In this document: positions 39,867-48,289 of the stretch, one piece after another
How positions within the stretch are numbered: the first letter of the stretch is position 1
Layout: the number at the start of each line of letters is the position of its first letter
Position numbers and translations under genes: made by a program
From: Rhodomicrobium vannielii ATCC 17100
Lineage (GTDB): Bacteria > Pseudomonadota > Alphaproteobacteria > Rhizobiales > Rhodomicrobiaceae
Direction of reading: 5' to 3'
Length of the DNA stretch: 64,000 nucleotides
Assembly (NCBI RefSeq): GCF_000166055.1
Contig: NC_014664.1
Span: 2,573,501 to 2,637,500 of the forward strand
The notes under the pieces: generated by a model
Databases searched by the model: none
Told to the model about the DNA's origin: nothing
What the model saw: only the letters and a program-made list of their open reading frames with translations

Positions 39867-40334
39867 ATGCTACAACGCCCCGACAGCCAATTACCTGATG
39901 CCGAAACGGAAAACGAAGCGCCGCACCCCGGCCTGTTCACGCCAACCCGCGAGCGACTAGCGCTCGTCGCCGCCTGCGTGCTCGCCATCGCCGCCGCAAT
40001 CCTCGCTTCGTCCGGCGCTAGCCGCGCGGCCGACACCTCGGCGGAGTTCGCGCTCCTCATCGGTGCCATGGCGATCTTCAAGACCGTGATTCTGATCGCG
40101 GCGGGCGCAATCCTCTGGTGGAGGCTCGGCGCGCCCATCTCGCCCGCGCTCACTGCGGGCTACGTGCTCGCGGCGGCGACTTCGGTGGCGGGCGCAACGC
40201 TCGTCTGGAACATGGCGCATCTCGGCGCGGCACCGTTCCTTTTCGATGGCGGCCTGCTCGTTTTTCTGCTTCTGGTTTTGCGCGACAATGGCGGCCCGTG
40301 GACGGCCGCTTTCCGGTCGCGCGGCCGCGCCTGA
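39867..40334 (+). CDS. Four-helix integral membrane protein, unknown
   Basis: 155 residues. A hydrophilic N-terminal tail (about 30 residues) is followed by four predicted membrane helices ([68 protein letters not shown]) and a short basic C-terminus. It lies 19 bp before hisF and is probably cotranscribed with it. No known link to histidine synthesis is visible. Confidence 0.7.
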   Translation: MLQRPDSQLPDAETENEAPHPGLFTPTRERLALVAACVLAIAAAILASSGASRAADTSAEFALLIGAMAIFKTVILIAAGAILWWRLGAPISPALTAGYVLAAATSVAGATLVWNMAHLGAAPFLFDGGLLVFLLLVLRDNGGPWTAAFRSRGRA

Positions 40335-40353
40335 CTCTTTCAAAGATGATCCC

Positions 40354-41142
40354 ATGCTGAAAGTTCGCATCATTCCCTGCCTCGACGTGAAGGACGGCCG
40401 CGTCGTCAAAGGCGTCAACTTCGTCGATCTGCGCGATGCGGGCGACCCCGTCGAGGCCGCCGCAGCCTATGACGAAGCGGGCGCGGACGAGCTTTGCTTC
40501 CTCGACATCACCGCGAGCCATGAGAAGCGCGGCACCATTCTCGACGTGGTGGCGCGCACGGCCGAGCGGTGCTTCATGCCGCTGACGGTCGGCGGAGGCG
40601 TGCGCACGCTCGACGATGTGCGCACGCTGTTGCGCGCGGGCGCTGACAAGGTGTCGATCAACACGGCGGCGGTCACGAACCGCGCGTTCGTAGGCGAGGC
40701 GGCGGAGAAGTTCGGCAATCAGTGCATCGTCGTCGCCATCGATGCGAAGCGCGTCGATGATGAAGGCGATGGGCGCGGCGCGCACTGGGAAATCTTCACG
40801 CATGGCGGGCGCAACCGCACCGGCATCGATGCTATCGATTTTGCGAAAGATGTGGTCGCGCTCGGCGCGGGCGAAATTCTGCTGACTTCGATGGACCGCG
40901 ACGGCACGCGCAGCGGGTTCGACCTGGCCCTCACGCGCGCGATTTCGGATGCCGTGCAGGTGCCGGTGATCGCATCGGGCGGCGTCGGCAATCTTGACCA
41001 CCTCGTGGAAGGCATCCGCGACGGCGGCGCGACGGCGGTGCTCGCGGCGTCGATCTTCCATTTCGGCGACTACACCATCGGCGAGGCCAAGCGCTACATG
41101 GCGGCTGCGGGGCTGCCCGTGCGCCTCGACGCGGCGGCTTGA
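40354..41142 (+). CDS. hisF: Imidazole glycerol phosphate synthase, cyclase subunit
   Basis: 262 residues, a (beta/alpha)8 barrel. With HisH it converts PRFAR to imidazole glycerol phosphate and AICAR. Catalytic Asp11 lies in IPCLDVKDG and the second Asp in VVAIDAKR; phosphate loops are [10 protein letters not shown] and [11 protein letters not shown]. The ATG at 40354 is the standard family start; an in-frame ORF from 40246 overlaps the membrane gene. Its usual neighbours hisH, hisA and hisE are not here. Confidence 0.95.
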   Translation: MLKVRIIPCLDVKDGRVVKGVNFVDLRDAGDPVEAAAAYDEAGADELCFLDITASHEKRGTILDVVARTAERCFMPLTVGGGVRTLDDVRTLLRAGADKVSINTAAVTNRAFVGEAAEKFGNQCIVVAIDAKRVDDEGDGRGAHWEIFTHGGRNRTGIDAIDFAKDVVALGAGEILLTSMDRDGTRSGFDLALTRAISDAVQVPVIASGGVGNLDHLVEGIRDGGATAVLAASIFHFGDYTIGEAKRYMAAAGLPVRLDAAA

Positions 41143-41167
41143 CGAAGCGGCGCCAAGATCTGCGGAT

Positions 41168-42685
41168 TCAGTAAGGCAGCGCCCAAGCCGCGACGCCAGC
41201 GCCGATTGCGCCGAGCATCAGCGCCGCCGCGAGCACCTGCCGCCCCCGCGACCCCGTGTAAAGCCCGCAGATGCGCCACGCCAGCGCCACGGACCACGTT
41301 GCCGCCAGCGCCATGATGATGTTTTCCACCGTCGGAACGAAGGTCAGGCGGATGCCGTCCGCTTTCAGGATCGAGGCGGTCGTCGCGAACAGGCCGAGGA
41401 ACACGATGCTGCCCGCGATGGGGATCAGCGCCTGCGCAAGGTGATGGGTTCGCTGCCGCCAGATCGCTCCCATTGTCGCGCCGTCGAAGGGCCGCGCGAG
41501 CAGGCGTCCCGCCGCCGCCAGAAACAGCATGATCGCCCCGCCGAAGACGAGCGCGACGATGGCGAGATAGGTGAGCAGCATCGCACCATCGAGCGGCGAC
41601 ATCACGTCGTTGAGGTCGGGATAGTTCGTCAGCACCCACCACGGAGCGTGCCCCGTGATCGGCCACATGATGCCGTTGTCCACAAGCCATTCGGCGGCAG
41701 CTTGTTTGCCCGCGATGAAATACGCGCTCGAAGCCCAGTGGAACGCGCCAGCCGCAACACCGAGCAGGCCGAAGACGATGAGCCAGGTTTCCCACGGCTT
41801 GGTCTGAAAGCCCGCAACATGGACGATCTCGGAACCCGGCGTGCGCCGCGACAGCGCGACCGAATCGCGGAAACCGGCGCAGCGCCCGCACATATGGCAC
41901 GTGCTTGCGCCCTTCATCGTGCGGATCGGCACCATGGGCGCGCAGTTGAGCCGCACGGCGGGCTTGGGAGAGGCGTCCCACGCGTCGCGGTCGATGCGAT
42001 AATGAAGCGGCGAGAGCTTCGACAGAAGGCCGAACACGCCGTTAACCGGGCAGAGATATTTACACCAGACGCGCTTGTTGCGGCCGTACATGTAGCCGAT
42101 GCCGATGGCCGCCACCGTCGAGCCGCCGAGGATGAGGAGCGCTGGCTTCGGATATTGATAGACGCTGAGCATCTGCCCGTAGACGGTCGTCAGCACGAAG
42201 GCCACGAACGGCCACATCTTCCATTTGACCCAACCGGGTGTCGAGCGGCCACGCCCCTTGCGGCTCGCTGTCTCCGAAAGCGCGCCTTCCGGGCAAAGTA
42301 CCCCGCACCACAGGCGGCCGACCATGACCATGCTGACGAGCACGAAGGGCCACCAGATGCCCCAAAACGCGAACTGCGCGAAGAGTGTGAGGTTTGTCCA
42401 GATATGCGCGGTGCGGGCGGGCGGCGGCAGGAACGCGGGCACGACCACAAGAAGGACGTAGATGCCGACGATGCCCCACTGAACCGCCATCACGCTGCGT
42501 TGATTTCGCGCGAGCCATTCGCCCGCCGCCGCGATCCAGCGGTCGACACGCGCCATCTGCGGCGCTTCGTAGACCTGAGGCGGAACCGGGTCAGAAAGAT
42601 GCGGATTCAGATCTGGCAAATGGCCGCCATCCTGCGGGCCGTTTTCAATCGGGGCTCGGTTCAGCATATGGGTGGAAAATGTCAC
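41168..42685 (-). CDS. Membrane polyferredoxin, FtrD/NapH-type 4Fe-4S protein
   Basis: 505 residues (start GTG 42685, or ATG 42667 at Met7). Several membrane helices carry cytoplasmic Cys clusters WCGVLCP (C127, C131), WCKYLCP (C208, C212) and CHMCGRC (C263, C266, C269), plus C248. The C-terminal half has further helices. In FtrABCD iron importers this subunit passes electrons across the membrane to the P19/cupredoxin/permease module. The cupredoxin and P19 genes lie upstream on the same strand, behind a terminator. The FTR1 permease is absent. Other NapH-like roles are possible. Confidence 0.75.
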   Translation of the reverse strand: MTFSTHMLNRAPIENGPQDGGHLPDLNPHLSDPVPPQVYEAPQMARVDRWIAAAGEWLARNQRSVMAVQWGIVGIYVLLVVVPAFLPPPARTAHIWTNLTLFAQFAFWGIWWPFVLVSMVMVGRLWCGVLCPEGALSETASRKGRGRSTPGWVKWKMWPFVAFVLTTVYGQMLSVYQYPKPALLILGGSTVAAIGIGYMYGRNKRVWCKYLCPVNGVFGLLSKLSPLHYRIDRDAWDASPKPAVRLNCAPMVPIRTMKGASTCHMCGRCAGFRDSVALSRRTPGSEIVHVAGFQTKPWETWLIVFGLLGVAAGAFHWASSAYFIAGKQAAAEWLVDNGIMWPITGHAPWWVLTNYPDLNDVMSPLDGAMLLTYLAIVALVFGGAIMLFLAAAGRLLARPFDGATMGAIWRQRTHHLAQALIPIAGSIVFLGLFATTASILKADGIRLTFVPTVENIIMALAATWSVALAWRICGLYTGSRGRQVLAAALMLGAIGAGVAAWALPY

Positions 42686-42715
42686 GTCGATTGCTTCGAG
42701 TGGCGATCATATCAC

Positions 42716-42765
42716 AAAAAAAGGCGCGGTATCGCAGGATGCTCCCGATCCTTGAACACCGCGCC
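42716..42765 (-). terminator. Strong intrinsic terminator between the cupredoxin and polyferredoxin genes
   Basis: On the minus strand the stem GGCGCGGT / ACCGCGCC (42723-42765), with a nested AGGAT/ATCCT stem, is followed by seven Ts. The polyferredoxin start is only 31-49 bases further on, so the terminator probably sets how much of its mRNA is made. Confidence 0.85.
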
Positions 42766-42798
42766 GAGGCCGTCAGCTACACCGTTGAGGCGCGGCAT

Positions 42799-43134
42799 TC
42801 ACTTGGCGACGAGCACCATCGGCGGAGCGTCAGGCTGAAACTCATCGAAGAACTTGTACTCGCCCGGATCGAGGCGACGGATGATCATCCGGCCGGTGCC
42901 GCCTGCCGGGACGACTTCCTCCTTGCGGAGGTCGTAGCTTTCGAACTCGGCTGGAACGGTGCCGCTATTCTTGATGACGATCTTGAACCGCGTATTCGCA
43001 GGTACTTCGAGCCGCGGCGGCGTAATGACACCGTCCTTCATCTCGATTTCGAACACAGGCTCGTCCGCGAGAGCGAGTTGCGGCGCGCCTGCCAGAGAAA
43101 GCGCCGCGAAAACGACTTTGATCCGATGCTTCAT
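42799..43134 (-). CDS. Periplasmic cupredoxin-fold protein, FtrB-like
   Basis: 111 residues: signal peptide MKHRIKVVFAALSLAGAPQLALA, then a single cupredoxin-like domain (PPRLEVPANTRFKIVIKNSG, AEFESYDLRKEEVV, GEYKFFDEF). It has no Cys at all, so it cannot form a type 1 copper site; FtrB and EfeO cupredoxin domains share this pattern. In Ftr systems it is thought to oxidise or hand over ferrous iron from P19 to the permease. GGAAGG precedes the ATG. It lies 109 bp after the P19 gene. Confidence 0.78.
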   Translation of the reverse strand: MKHRIKVVFAALSLAGAPQLALADEPVFEIEMKDGVITPPRLEVPANTRFKIVIKNSGTVPAEFESYDLRKEEVVPAGGTGRMIIRRLDPGEYKFFDEFQPDAPPMVLVAK

Positions 43135-43172
43135 GAAATTGCTTCCTTCCTTGCCCCACGGAAGCGCCGCGA

Positions 43173-43209
43173 AAGCGTCCGTGTCCAGATTCCCTGAATG
43201 CGGACGCTT
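43173..43209 (-). other. Hairpin between the P19 and cupredoxin genes
   Basis: A perfect 9-bp stem, AAGCGTCCG / CGGACGCTT, encloses 19 nt. No T-run follows on either strand, so mRNA processing or stabilisation is more likely than termination. Confidence 0.45.
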
Positions 43210-43243
43210 CCTGTTTCGGCGGTCAGCGTGTGAACCGCGATAA

Positions 43244-43786
43244 TTAATAAGCGCCCTTCTTGCCGGTGCCTGCGAAGGTGAACTCGTATTCGACCGTGAA
43301 GGGAGAGAACCAGGGGGCAACGCCGGTCTCCTTGTCGACATGGCGGCCGAAATGCGAGTGCTTGTCGGCGCTCGGCGGGGCGACGTCGAGCTTCAGCTTG
43401 TACTTGCCGGGGCCAGCAAGCTTGACGTTGTCGCCATAATGCGGGCCGTCGTTCGCCACCATCGGCATCATGTCGCCGGAGACGACCGTCTTGTTGTCGA
43501 GATTCGTGAGCTCGTACTTGACCGCGAGCGCGGGAACCCAATCGCCCTCGGCATAGCCGTTCTCGTTGCCTTTCGCGGCCTTGATGTCAGCCTCAAGATG
43601 AATATCGGACTCCTTCGCAGCACGCATCATGCCGGGCGGGTCCATCTCGATGGGCTGAAGGTACACCGCGGCGACTTCGAGGCCGCCCTTTTCCTGAGCT
43701 TCGCCGATTGGATATTCCTTGGCGAAAGCTTGCGAAGTAATAACGCAAGCGGACAGCACCGCAGCTCCAACTAGTCTGACGAACAT
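43244..43786 (-). CDS. P19/FtrA-type periplasmic iron-transport protein
   Basis: 180 residues with signal peptide MFVRLVGAAVLSACVITSQAFA. The mature immunoglobulin-like P19 (Tp34) domain has KEYPIGEAQEKGGLEVAAVYLQP, DIHLEADIKA, MMPMVANDGPHYGDN and GRHVDKETG. By alignment from memory with Campylobacter P19, metal ligands would be His63, Met109, His116 and His149, all present. P19 proteins bind Cu and Fe in the periplasm for Ftr-type ferrous uptake. The cupredoxin gene follows, and a paralogue lies upstream. Confidence 0.88.
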   Translation of the reverse strand: MFVRLVGAAVLSACVITSQAFAKEYPIGEAQEKGGLEVAAVYLQPIEMDPPGMMRAAKESDIHLEADIKAAKGNENGYAEGDWVPALAVKYELTNLDNKTVVSGDMMPMVANDGPHYGDNVKLAGPGKYKLKLDVAPPSADKHSHFGRHVDKETGVAPWFSPFTVEYEFTFAGTGKKGAY

Positions 43787-43863
43787 ATTATCTTTCCCCG
43801 TTCATGCGCATCTATAGCCAATTTACTCAGAAATCGGTCTTGACTCATCGCGTCCTTACTTAC

Positions 43864-43945
43864 GGAACACCCCAGCCATTCTTTTTTTGGTACGTCGAGA
43901 GCATTCCAAAATCAATGTCTATCTTTTTTAATTAAAACAGTTCCA
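43864..43945 (-). promoter_or_regulatory. Upstream element of P19 gene, shared with the second P19 copy
   Basis: Two blocks, GGAACACC (43864-43871) and a 27-bp block (43919-43945, CTATCTTTT ... AGTTCCA), recur in the same order upstream of the paralogue. The 27-bp blocks match at 22 of 27 positions. They probably mark the promoter or operator. The rest of 43787-44092 is AT-rich with no gene. Confidence 0.5.
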
Positions 43946-44014
43946 AATTTACATTTGCCAAGTACAGCAGCGATGGTCGGATTTAAAGCTTTGCCATAAC
44001 CCGGAAAGACCCCA

Positions 44015-44053
44015 GCAAAAAGTCCCACCCGCCGGAATCCGGCAGGCGGGACT
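44015..44053 (-). terminator. Intrinsic terminator after the second P19 gene
   Basis: A 15-bp stem with two mismatches (44021-44053, outer AGTCCC / GGGACT, inner GCCGG/CCGGC) is followed on the minus strand by TTTTT (44016-44020). It separates the two P19 transcription units. Confidence 0.8.
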
Positions 44054-44092
44054 GCTTTTGACTTGCGCTAGAGCCGCTTTGTTCAAGCGATT

Positions 44093-44644
44093 TTAGTACG
44101 CACCCTTCTTGCCGGTGCCCGCGTAAGTGAACTCGTAGTCGAGCGAGAACGGCTTGAACCATTCAGGAACGCCGTTTTCCTTATCCACATGGCGAGCGAT
44201 ACGCTGCTTCTTGTTGTCGCCGGGAGGCGCAACGGTCAGCGTCAGCTTGTACTTGCCCGCCCCACCAGCGCCGGGAAGCTTGATGTTGTTGCAATAAGCG
44301 AAGCCATCGGTCGCGATGTCCGGGACGAGATCGCCCGAAACAGTCTTTTTGTCGTCAAGGCGCGTCAGTTCGTAGCGCACGACAAGCCCCGGAAACCAGA
44401 GACCTTCCTCGATGCCCCACGCATTGTCTTTTGCGGCGGTGATGTCCGCTTCGACGTGAAAGTCGGATTCTTTCGGGTCGCGCATCAACTCGGGAGCGTC
44501 GATTTCCACGGGCTGAAGGTAAACGGCACCTACGCGAAGGCCGCTTTTTTCTTGAGCTTCGCCAATTGGAATTTCTTTCGCCGAAGCTGCGGAAATAATA
44601 AAGCACGCAGAAAGCGCGGCGATGCCAGCTATTCTATAATTCAC
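44093..44644 (-). CDS. P19-like periplasmic protein with altered metal site
   Basis: 183 residues, signal peptide ending SAASA. It is close to the 43244 copy over its whole length (KEIPIGEAQEKSGLRVGAVYLQP, DFHVEADI, ARHVDKENG, identical C-terminus GTGKKGAY). Two of the four expected metal ligands are gone: Met109 is Asp (LVPDIATDG) and His116 is Ala (GFAYCNN), with a new Cys118 two positions on. His63 and His152 remain. Either the metal is different or metal binding is lost. It is a separate transcription unit from the other copy. Confidence 0.85.
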   Translation of the reverse strand: MNYRIAGIAALSACFIISAASAKEIPIGEAQEKSGLRVGAVYLQPVEIDAPELMRDPKESDFHVEADITAAKDNAWGIEEGLWFPGLVVRYELTRLDDKKTVSGDLVPDIATDGFAYCNNIKLPGAGGAGKYKLTLTVAPPGDNKKQRIARHVDKENGVPEWFKPFSLDYEFTYAGTGKKGAY

Positions 44645-44733
44645 CCAAACTTCTCCTTCAATTCGGTGCGGATTTGATACGGTAAATCTCGCCTTGGTTT
44701 GCGACCTTACCTAGCTTATGGCAAGCAAACTTA

Positions 44734-44804
44734 GGAACACCTCCCCATTTACCCAACAGATAAAGCAATGGCAACGACTATCTTTTCGATTTAGACCAGT
44801 TCCA
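44734..44804 (-). promoter_or_regulatory. Upstream element of second P19 gene
   Basis: GGAACACC (44734-44741) and a 27-bp block (44778-44804, CTATCTTTT ... AGTTCCA) correspond to those upstream of the first P19 gene. The rest of 44645-45091 (447 bp) has no gene I can support; it must also hold the porin promoter. Confidence 0.5.
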
Positions 44805-45091
44805 GAGATGTGTTTTTTGGCAACGCCCGCAATCAAGAACGCTTCTAAACTTCGATATTGCAAGTCTAGGCGGTTGACCGGAACCGGAAGCCTCGATATT
44901 CGAATCTATCAGGCTTGGTTTTTGGTGCATCGGGTTCTTCCACAGTCCTTCATAGGCACTTTGATGAGACGGCGCGCGGAAGCTCATCGATTGCAAATTG
45001 GCTGCGATCCGCAACCTTAAATCGAGCGATTGGGAAAAGAGGCCGGGCTTGGCTTCGATTTGGGCAAATGTGACCTTTGGGGGGCACACGA

Positions 45092-46450
45092 ATGACAACA
45101 ATGACGATGCGCACGGCGTGCAGCGCCGCTGCGATCTTGGCGCTCGGTTTCGGGGCGAACGCTGCGCTCGCGGACGAGAATGATGGACTTCCGGAAGCAT
45201 CCATTGCGACCAGCCTCAACGGTGGTCCGGATGCAAGCGCGCGCGCCGCACTCGCCGCGAAAGGCATCACCTACGGCATCAATTATATCGGTGAGACGTT
45301 CACCAATTCGGGCGGCGCGAAGGACGGCTCGATCTATCAGGGTCGCCTCGAAGTCTTCGTCGACGCCGACCTTGAAAAGCTTGCGGGCTTCAAGGGCCTG
45401 ACGTTCCACGCCAACGGCTATCAGATCCACGGCAAGGGGCTTGGCGACAACCTCGGCGGCCCGCTCATGGCCATCAGCTCCATCGAGGCCGAAGCGTCGA
45501 CGCGCCTTTTTGAACTCTGGCTCGAACAGAAGTTCGGCGAGCGCGTTTCGGTTCGCGCCGGTCAGCTTGCGGTCGACAGCGAATTCTTTACCACCGAAAC
45601 CGGCGGCGCCTTCATCAACAGCACCTTCGGCTGGGCCGGCATCTGGGCGGCGGACGTTCCGCAAGGCGGCAACGCCTACCCGCTGGCGACGCCCGGCGCG
45701 CGCGTGCAGGTCAACCTGACGGACGCGCTGACGTTCCGCGCGGCGATCTACAATGGCAGCCCTGCGAACCCCAATTGCGACGACCCGCAGGCGTGCAACG
45801 ATCACGGCACCGACTTCCGCACGCAGGACGATCCGTTCCTGGTTCAGGAAATCGAGTACAAGTATAATCAGGCTGCCAAGGGCGGCGCGAAGGACGGCGG
45901 CTACAAGGGCTACAAGGACTTTGCTCCGGCGCCCTCAGGCATCACGAGCCTTCCCGGCACGATCAAATTCGGTTCTTGGCAGCACACGTCAGATTTCTCA
46001 GACGTTTACAGCGCTACGCTTAGAAACGACCCGAAGACGTTGTTCGACTCGAACTACGGCTTCTACGGCTCGATCGATCAGCAGATCTACGCGCTGCCTG
46101 ACGACCCGACGAAGGGCATCAACGTGTTCGCCCGCCTCGCCGGTGCGCCCACGGATCGCAACGCGGTGGACTTCTACTTCGACGGCGGCGTTGTCTTCTC
46201 GGGTTTCATCCCGAGCCGTCCGGACGACAGCTTCGGCGCGGGCTTCGCCTATGCAAGCGTTTCGGACGACGCGATCAAGGCCGATTCGACGCTCAATTAC
46301 GAATCCATGGCCGAAATCTTCTATAAGGCTCAGATCGTTCCCGGCCTGACGATTCAGCCCGACCTCCAATACATGTGGAACGTCGGCGGCGTCGAAAAGG
46401 GCGGTGAAGACGCGATCTACGGCGGCGTGCGCATCTCCGTCGCTTACTAA
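45092..46450 (+). CDS. OprB-family carbohydrate-selective porin
   Basis: 452 residues with signal peptide MTTMTMRTACSAAAILALGFGANAALA. The mature part resembles the OprB family (GITYGINYIGETFTNSGG, LFELWLEQKFGERVSVRAGQLAVDSEF, FNSTFGW-like FINSTFGWAG), built of alternating beta strands and ending in an aromatic residue (ISVAY) as outer-membrane proteins do. The start has GGGGGG upstream. It is divergent from the P19 copy. Substrate specificity cannot be read from sequence. Confidence 0.82.
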   Translation: MTTMTMRTACSAAAILALGFGANAALADENDGLPEASIATSLNGGPDASARAALAAKGITYGINYIGETFTNSGGAKDGSIYQGRLEVFVDADLEKLAGFKGLTFHANGYQIHGKGLGDNLGGPLMAISSIEAEASTRLFELWLEQKFGERVSVRAGQLAVDSEFFTTETGGAFINSTFGWAGIWAADVPQGGNAYPLATPGARVQVNLTDALTFRAAIYNGSPANPNCDDPQACNDHGTDFRTQDDPFLVQEIEYKYNQAAKGGAKDGGYKGYKDFAPAPSGITSLPGTIKFGSWQHTSDFSDVYSATLRNDPKTLFDSNYGFYGSIDQQIYALPDDPTKGINVFARLAGAPTDRNAVDFYFDGGVVFSGFIPSRPDDSFGAGFAYASVSDDAIKADSTLNYESMAEIFYKAQIVPGLTIQPDLQYMWNVGGVEKGGEDAIYGGVRISVAY

Positions 46451-46521
46451 AACTCTGGCGCGCCTTGCGCAGGCTCCGGTTTGCGCGGGGCGATCCGCAA
46501 GCTGATCAGAAAAGAGCTGCG

Positions 46522-46554
46522 AACAAAATAATGGCCGGGGGAGACCCCGGCCAT
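46522..46554 (-). terminator. Terminator between porin and sodB
   Basis: A perfect 10-bp stem, ATGGCCGGGG / CCCCGGCCAT (46531-46540 with 46545-46554), loop GAGA. On the minus strand it is followed by TATTTTGTTC, fitting the end of sodB; it may also stop porin transcripts. Confidence 0.7.
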
Positions 46555-46582
46555 GAGCATGTCATCGGCGTCGCTAATCGGG

Positions 46583-47185
46583 TCAGCCGTGGGCCTTCTC
46601 GAACAATTCCTCAACGTATTCCCAGTTGACGAGGTTATCGACGAAGGCTTCCAGATATTTCGGCCGCGCGTTGCGATAGTCGATGTAGTAGGAGTGCTCC
46701 CACACGTCGACGCCCAGAAGCGGCACGCCGCCATGTACGAGCGGGTTTTCGCCGTTCGGCGTCTTGGTGACTTCGAGCTTGCCATCCTTCAACGTGAGCC
46801 AGGCCCAGCCGGAACCGAACTGCGTCTTGCCCGCCTCGATGAACGCCTCGCGGAACTTGTCGTAGCCGCCGAGATCGCTGTCGATCTTCGCTGCGAGCTT
46901 GCCAGGCAGCGACTTGCCGCCGCCGTTCGGCTTCATCCACTTCCAGAAATGCAGATGGTTGTAGTGCTGGCCAGCGTTGTTGAACAGCGGCTGGTTCTTG
47001 CCGTATGCCGCCTTGACGATGTCCTCAAGGCCCTTGTCTTCGAGGCCGGACCCCTTGAGCAGGTTGTTGCCCGTATCGACGTACGCCTGATGGTGCTTGT
47101 CGTGATGGTATTGCAGCGTTTCCGCCGACATGTAGGGCTGCAAAGCCTCGTACGCGTAGGGGAGGGCGGGAAGTTCGAATGCCAC
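46583..47185 (-). CDS. sodB: Superoxide dismutase (Fe/Mn family)
   Basis: 200 residues, no signal peptide, so cytoplasmic. Metal ligands lie in LQYHHDKHHQAYVDTGNN (first His), FNNAGQHYNHLHFW (second His; second-sphere Gln in the N-terminal half as in Fe forms) and VDVWEHSYYIDYRN (Asp and His). It converts superoxide to peroxide and oxygen. The metal could be Fe or cambialistic. GGAGAAG precedes the start. It has its own terminator. Confidence 0.93.
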   Translation of the reverse strand: MAFELPALPYAYEALQPYMSAETLQYHHDKHHQAYVDTGNNLLKGSGLEDKGLEDIVKAAYGKNQPLFNNAGQHYNHLHFWKWMKPNGGGKSLPGKLAAKIDSDLGGYDKFREAFIEAGKTQFGSGWAWLTLKDGKLEVTKTPNGENPLVHGGVPLLGVDVWEHSYYIDYRNARPKYLEAFVDNLVNWEYVEELFEKAHG

Positions 47186-47275
47186 GTGCTTCTCCTTTTT
47201 TGAACCAGCTTTTGATCTTGCTCAAAAACTAGGTTCGCAAGGGAAGGATCGCAAGCGCCAGCGGACGAGCTTTAG

Positions 47276-47333
47276 GTAAAAAGAAAGAGAGTAAAAAGAA
47301 AGAGAGGTATGCAGCCCCTGAACTGCATACCTC
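47276..47333 (-). terminator. Intrinsic terminator with tandemly repeated T-tract
   Basis: An 11-bp perfect stem, GAGGTATGCAG / CTGCATACCTC (47304-47333), loop CCCCTGAA. On the minus strand it is followed by two tandem copies of a 15-bp pyrimidine-rich unit (47276-47305; plus-strand unit GTAAAAAGAAAGAGA). It lies 200 bp after the minus-strand gene at 47536 and 90 bp before sodB. Nothing else is called in 47186-47535. Confidence 0.75.
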
Positions 47334-47535
47334 CCGGAGTGGGCCGAGGAAAGGTTCGTGATGGTTAACCGTCAGGGATCGGATAACCGTGACATTGAGC
47401 TTTTTCACCTGAACGGCGCATGAATGCCTCGTTCAGTTTCATTAACGGCGAGGAGAGAGGGGCGGGATCGCGATGGGCGAGAATGTTAACCCGGAAAATT
47501 CGCCGGAGGGGTGCCTCGCAGGCAGGACAAGTCGT

Positions 47536-47994
47536 TCAAGGCCGAACGGTGCCGGAGATTGCCTGGGGTTCATTGGTCGGCACGGATGATTGGCGGCTCA
47601 ACACGATCAATTGGATCGTCAGAATGAGCGCAATCACAACCAGCCACGTTGTGGACCGGGACTTTATCAATGCGCTAACGCCACGCTCCCTGAGAGGCGT
47701 CACGACGCCGGCGGGGGACGGCAATAAAGCGATCAGCCGATCGGAAACAGTCTTGTCGTTCAGATATGCCGATGGGGCACCCGGTGTCGCGGCAATGAAC
47801 GAGACGAGCCTCTTGGCAGCGGACACGCGCGGCAATCGAGCGAGTTTAGCGGCCTCTTCCCAAGGATCGACGCCTAGCCGCGCGAGCACGGAAAGAACGC
47901 TGAGCGGCATAGCGTCGCTTCCGTCGTCGATGCGAGCAAACAGGAAGTCGTCGAACTGCGGCGTAAGGTAAGAAGCCGAATCAGAAGTTGTCAT
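47536..47994 (-). CDS. Hypothetical protein with C-terminal membrane anchor
   Basis: 152 residues from the ATG at 47994. The body is helical, including RLGVDPWEEAAKLARLPRVSAAKRLVSFIA, and ends in one membrane segment (WLVVIALILTIQLIVL) with a short polar tail, so it is probably a tail-anchored inner-membrane protein. The upstream extension of this frame to 48261 has no family features. Function not recognised. Confidence 0.6.
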   Translation of the reverse strand: MTTSDSASYLTPQFDDFLFARIDDGSDAMPLSVLSVLARLGVDPWEEAAKLARLPRVSAAKRLVSFIAATPGAPSAYLNDKTVSDRLIALLPSPAGVVTPLRERGVSALIKSRSTTWLVVIALILTIQLIVLSRQSSVPTNEPQAISGTVRP

Positions 47995-48289
47995 AACTTT
48001 CACCGGATTTCGCCACATCAATCCACATGCGACTGACGTAAGGTACGCTTTATATGGTGCGTCGGGGTCCGCAAGGTTAGCCTCTGAATCTGGAAAACAA
48101 CTGCGTGCTGTAGGCGCGACACCGATAAAAGCGGATAGCAATTTCGCACCGACTTTCCGCATGATCGAGGCGGCAGGGAATCCGTCTGGATCGTCGGCAA
48201 TTCGTAGCGCTGAAATGCGTATTTCCTTCGAAACAGAGGCCGGTGTCGTAGTACAAGACACACCTCGACATCAAAGGCATAGGCGGATC

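Noticed and set aside
40994-42838. 614-codon plus-strand frame opposite the polyferredoxin gene
   Set aside because: Antisense shadow; the minus strand carries conserved Cys clusters and membrane helices.
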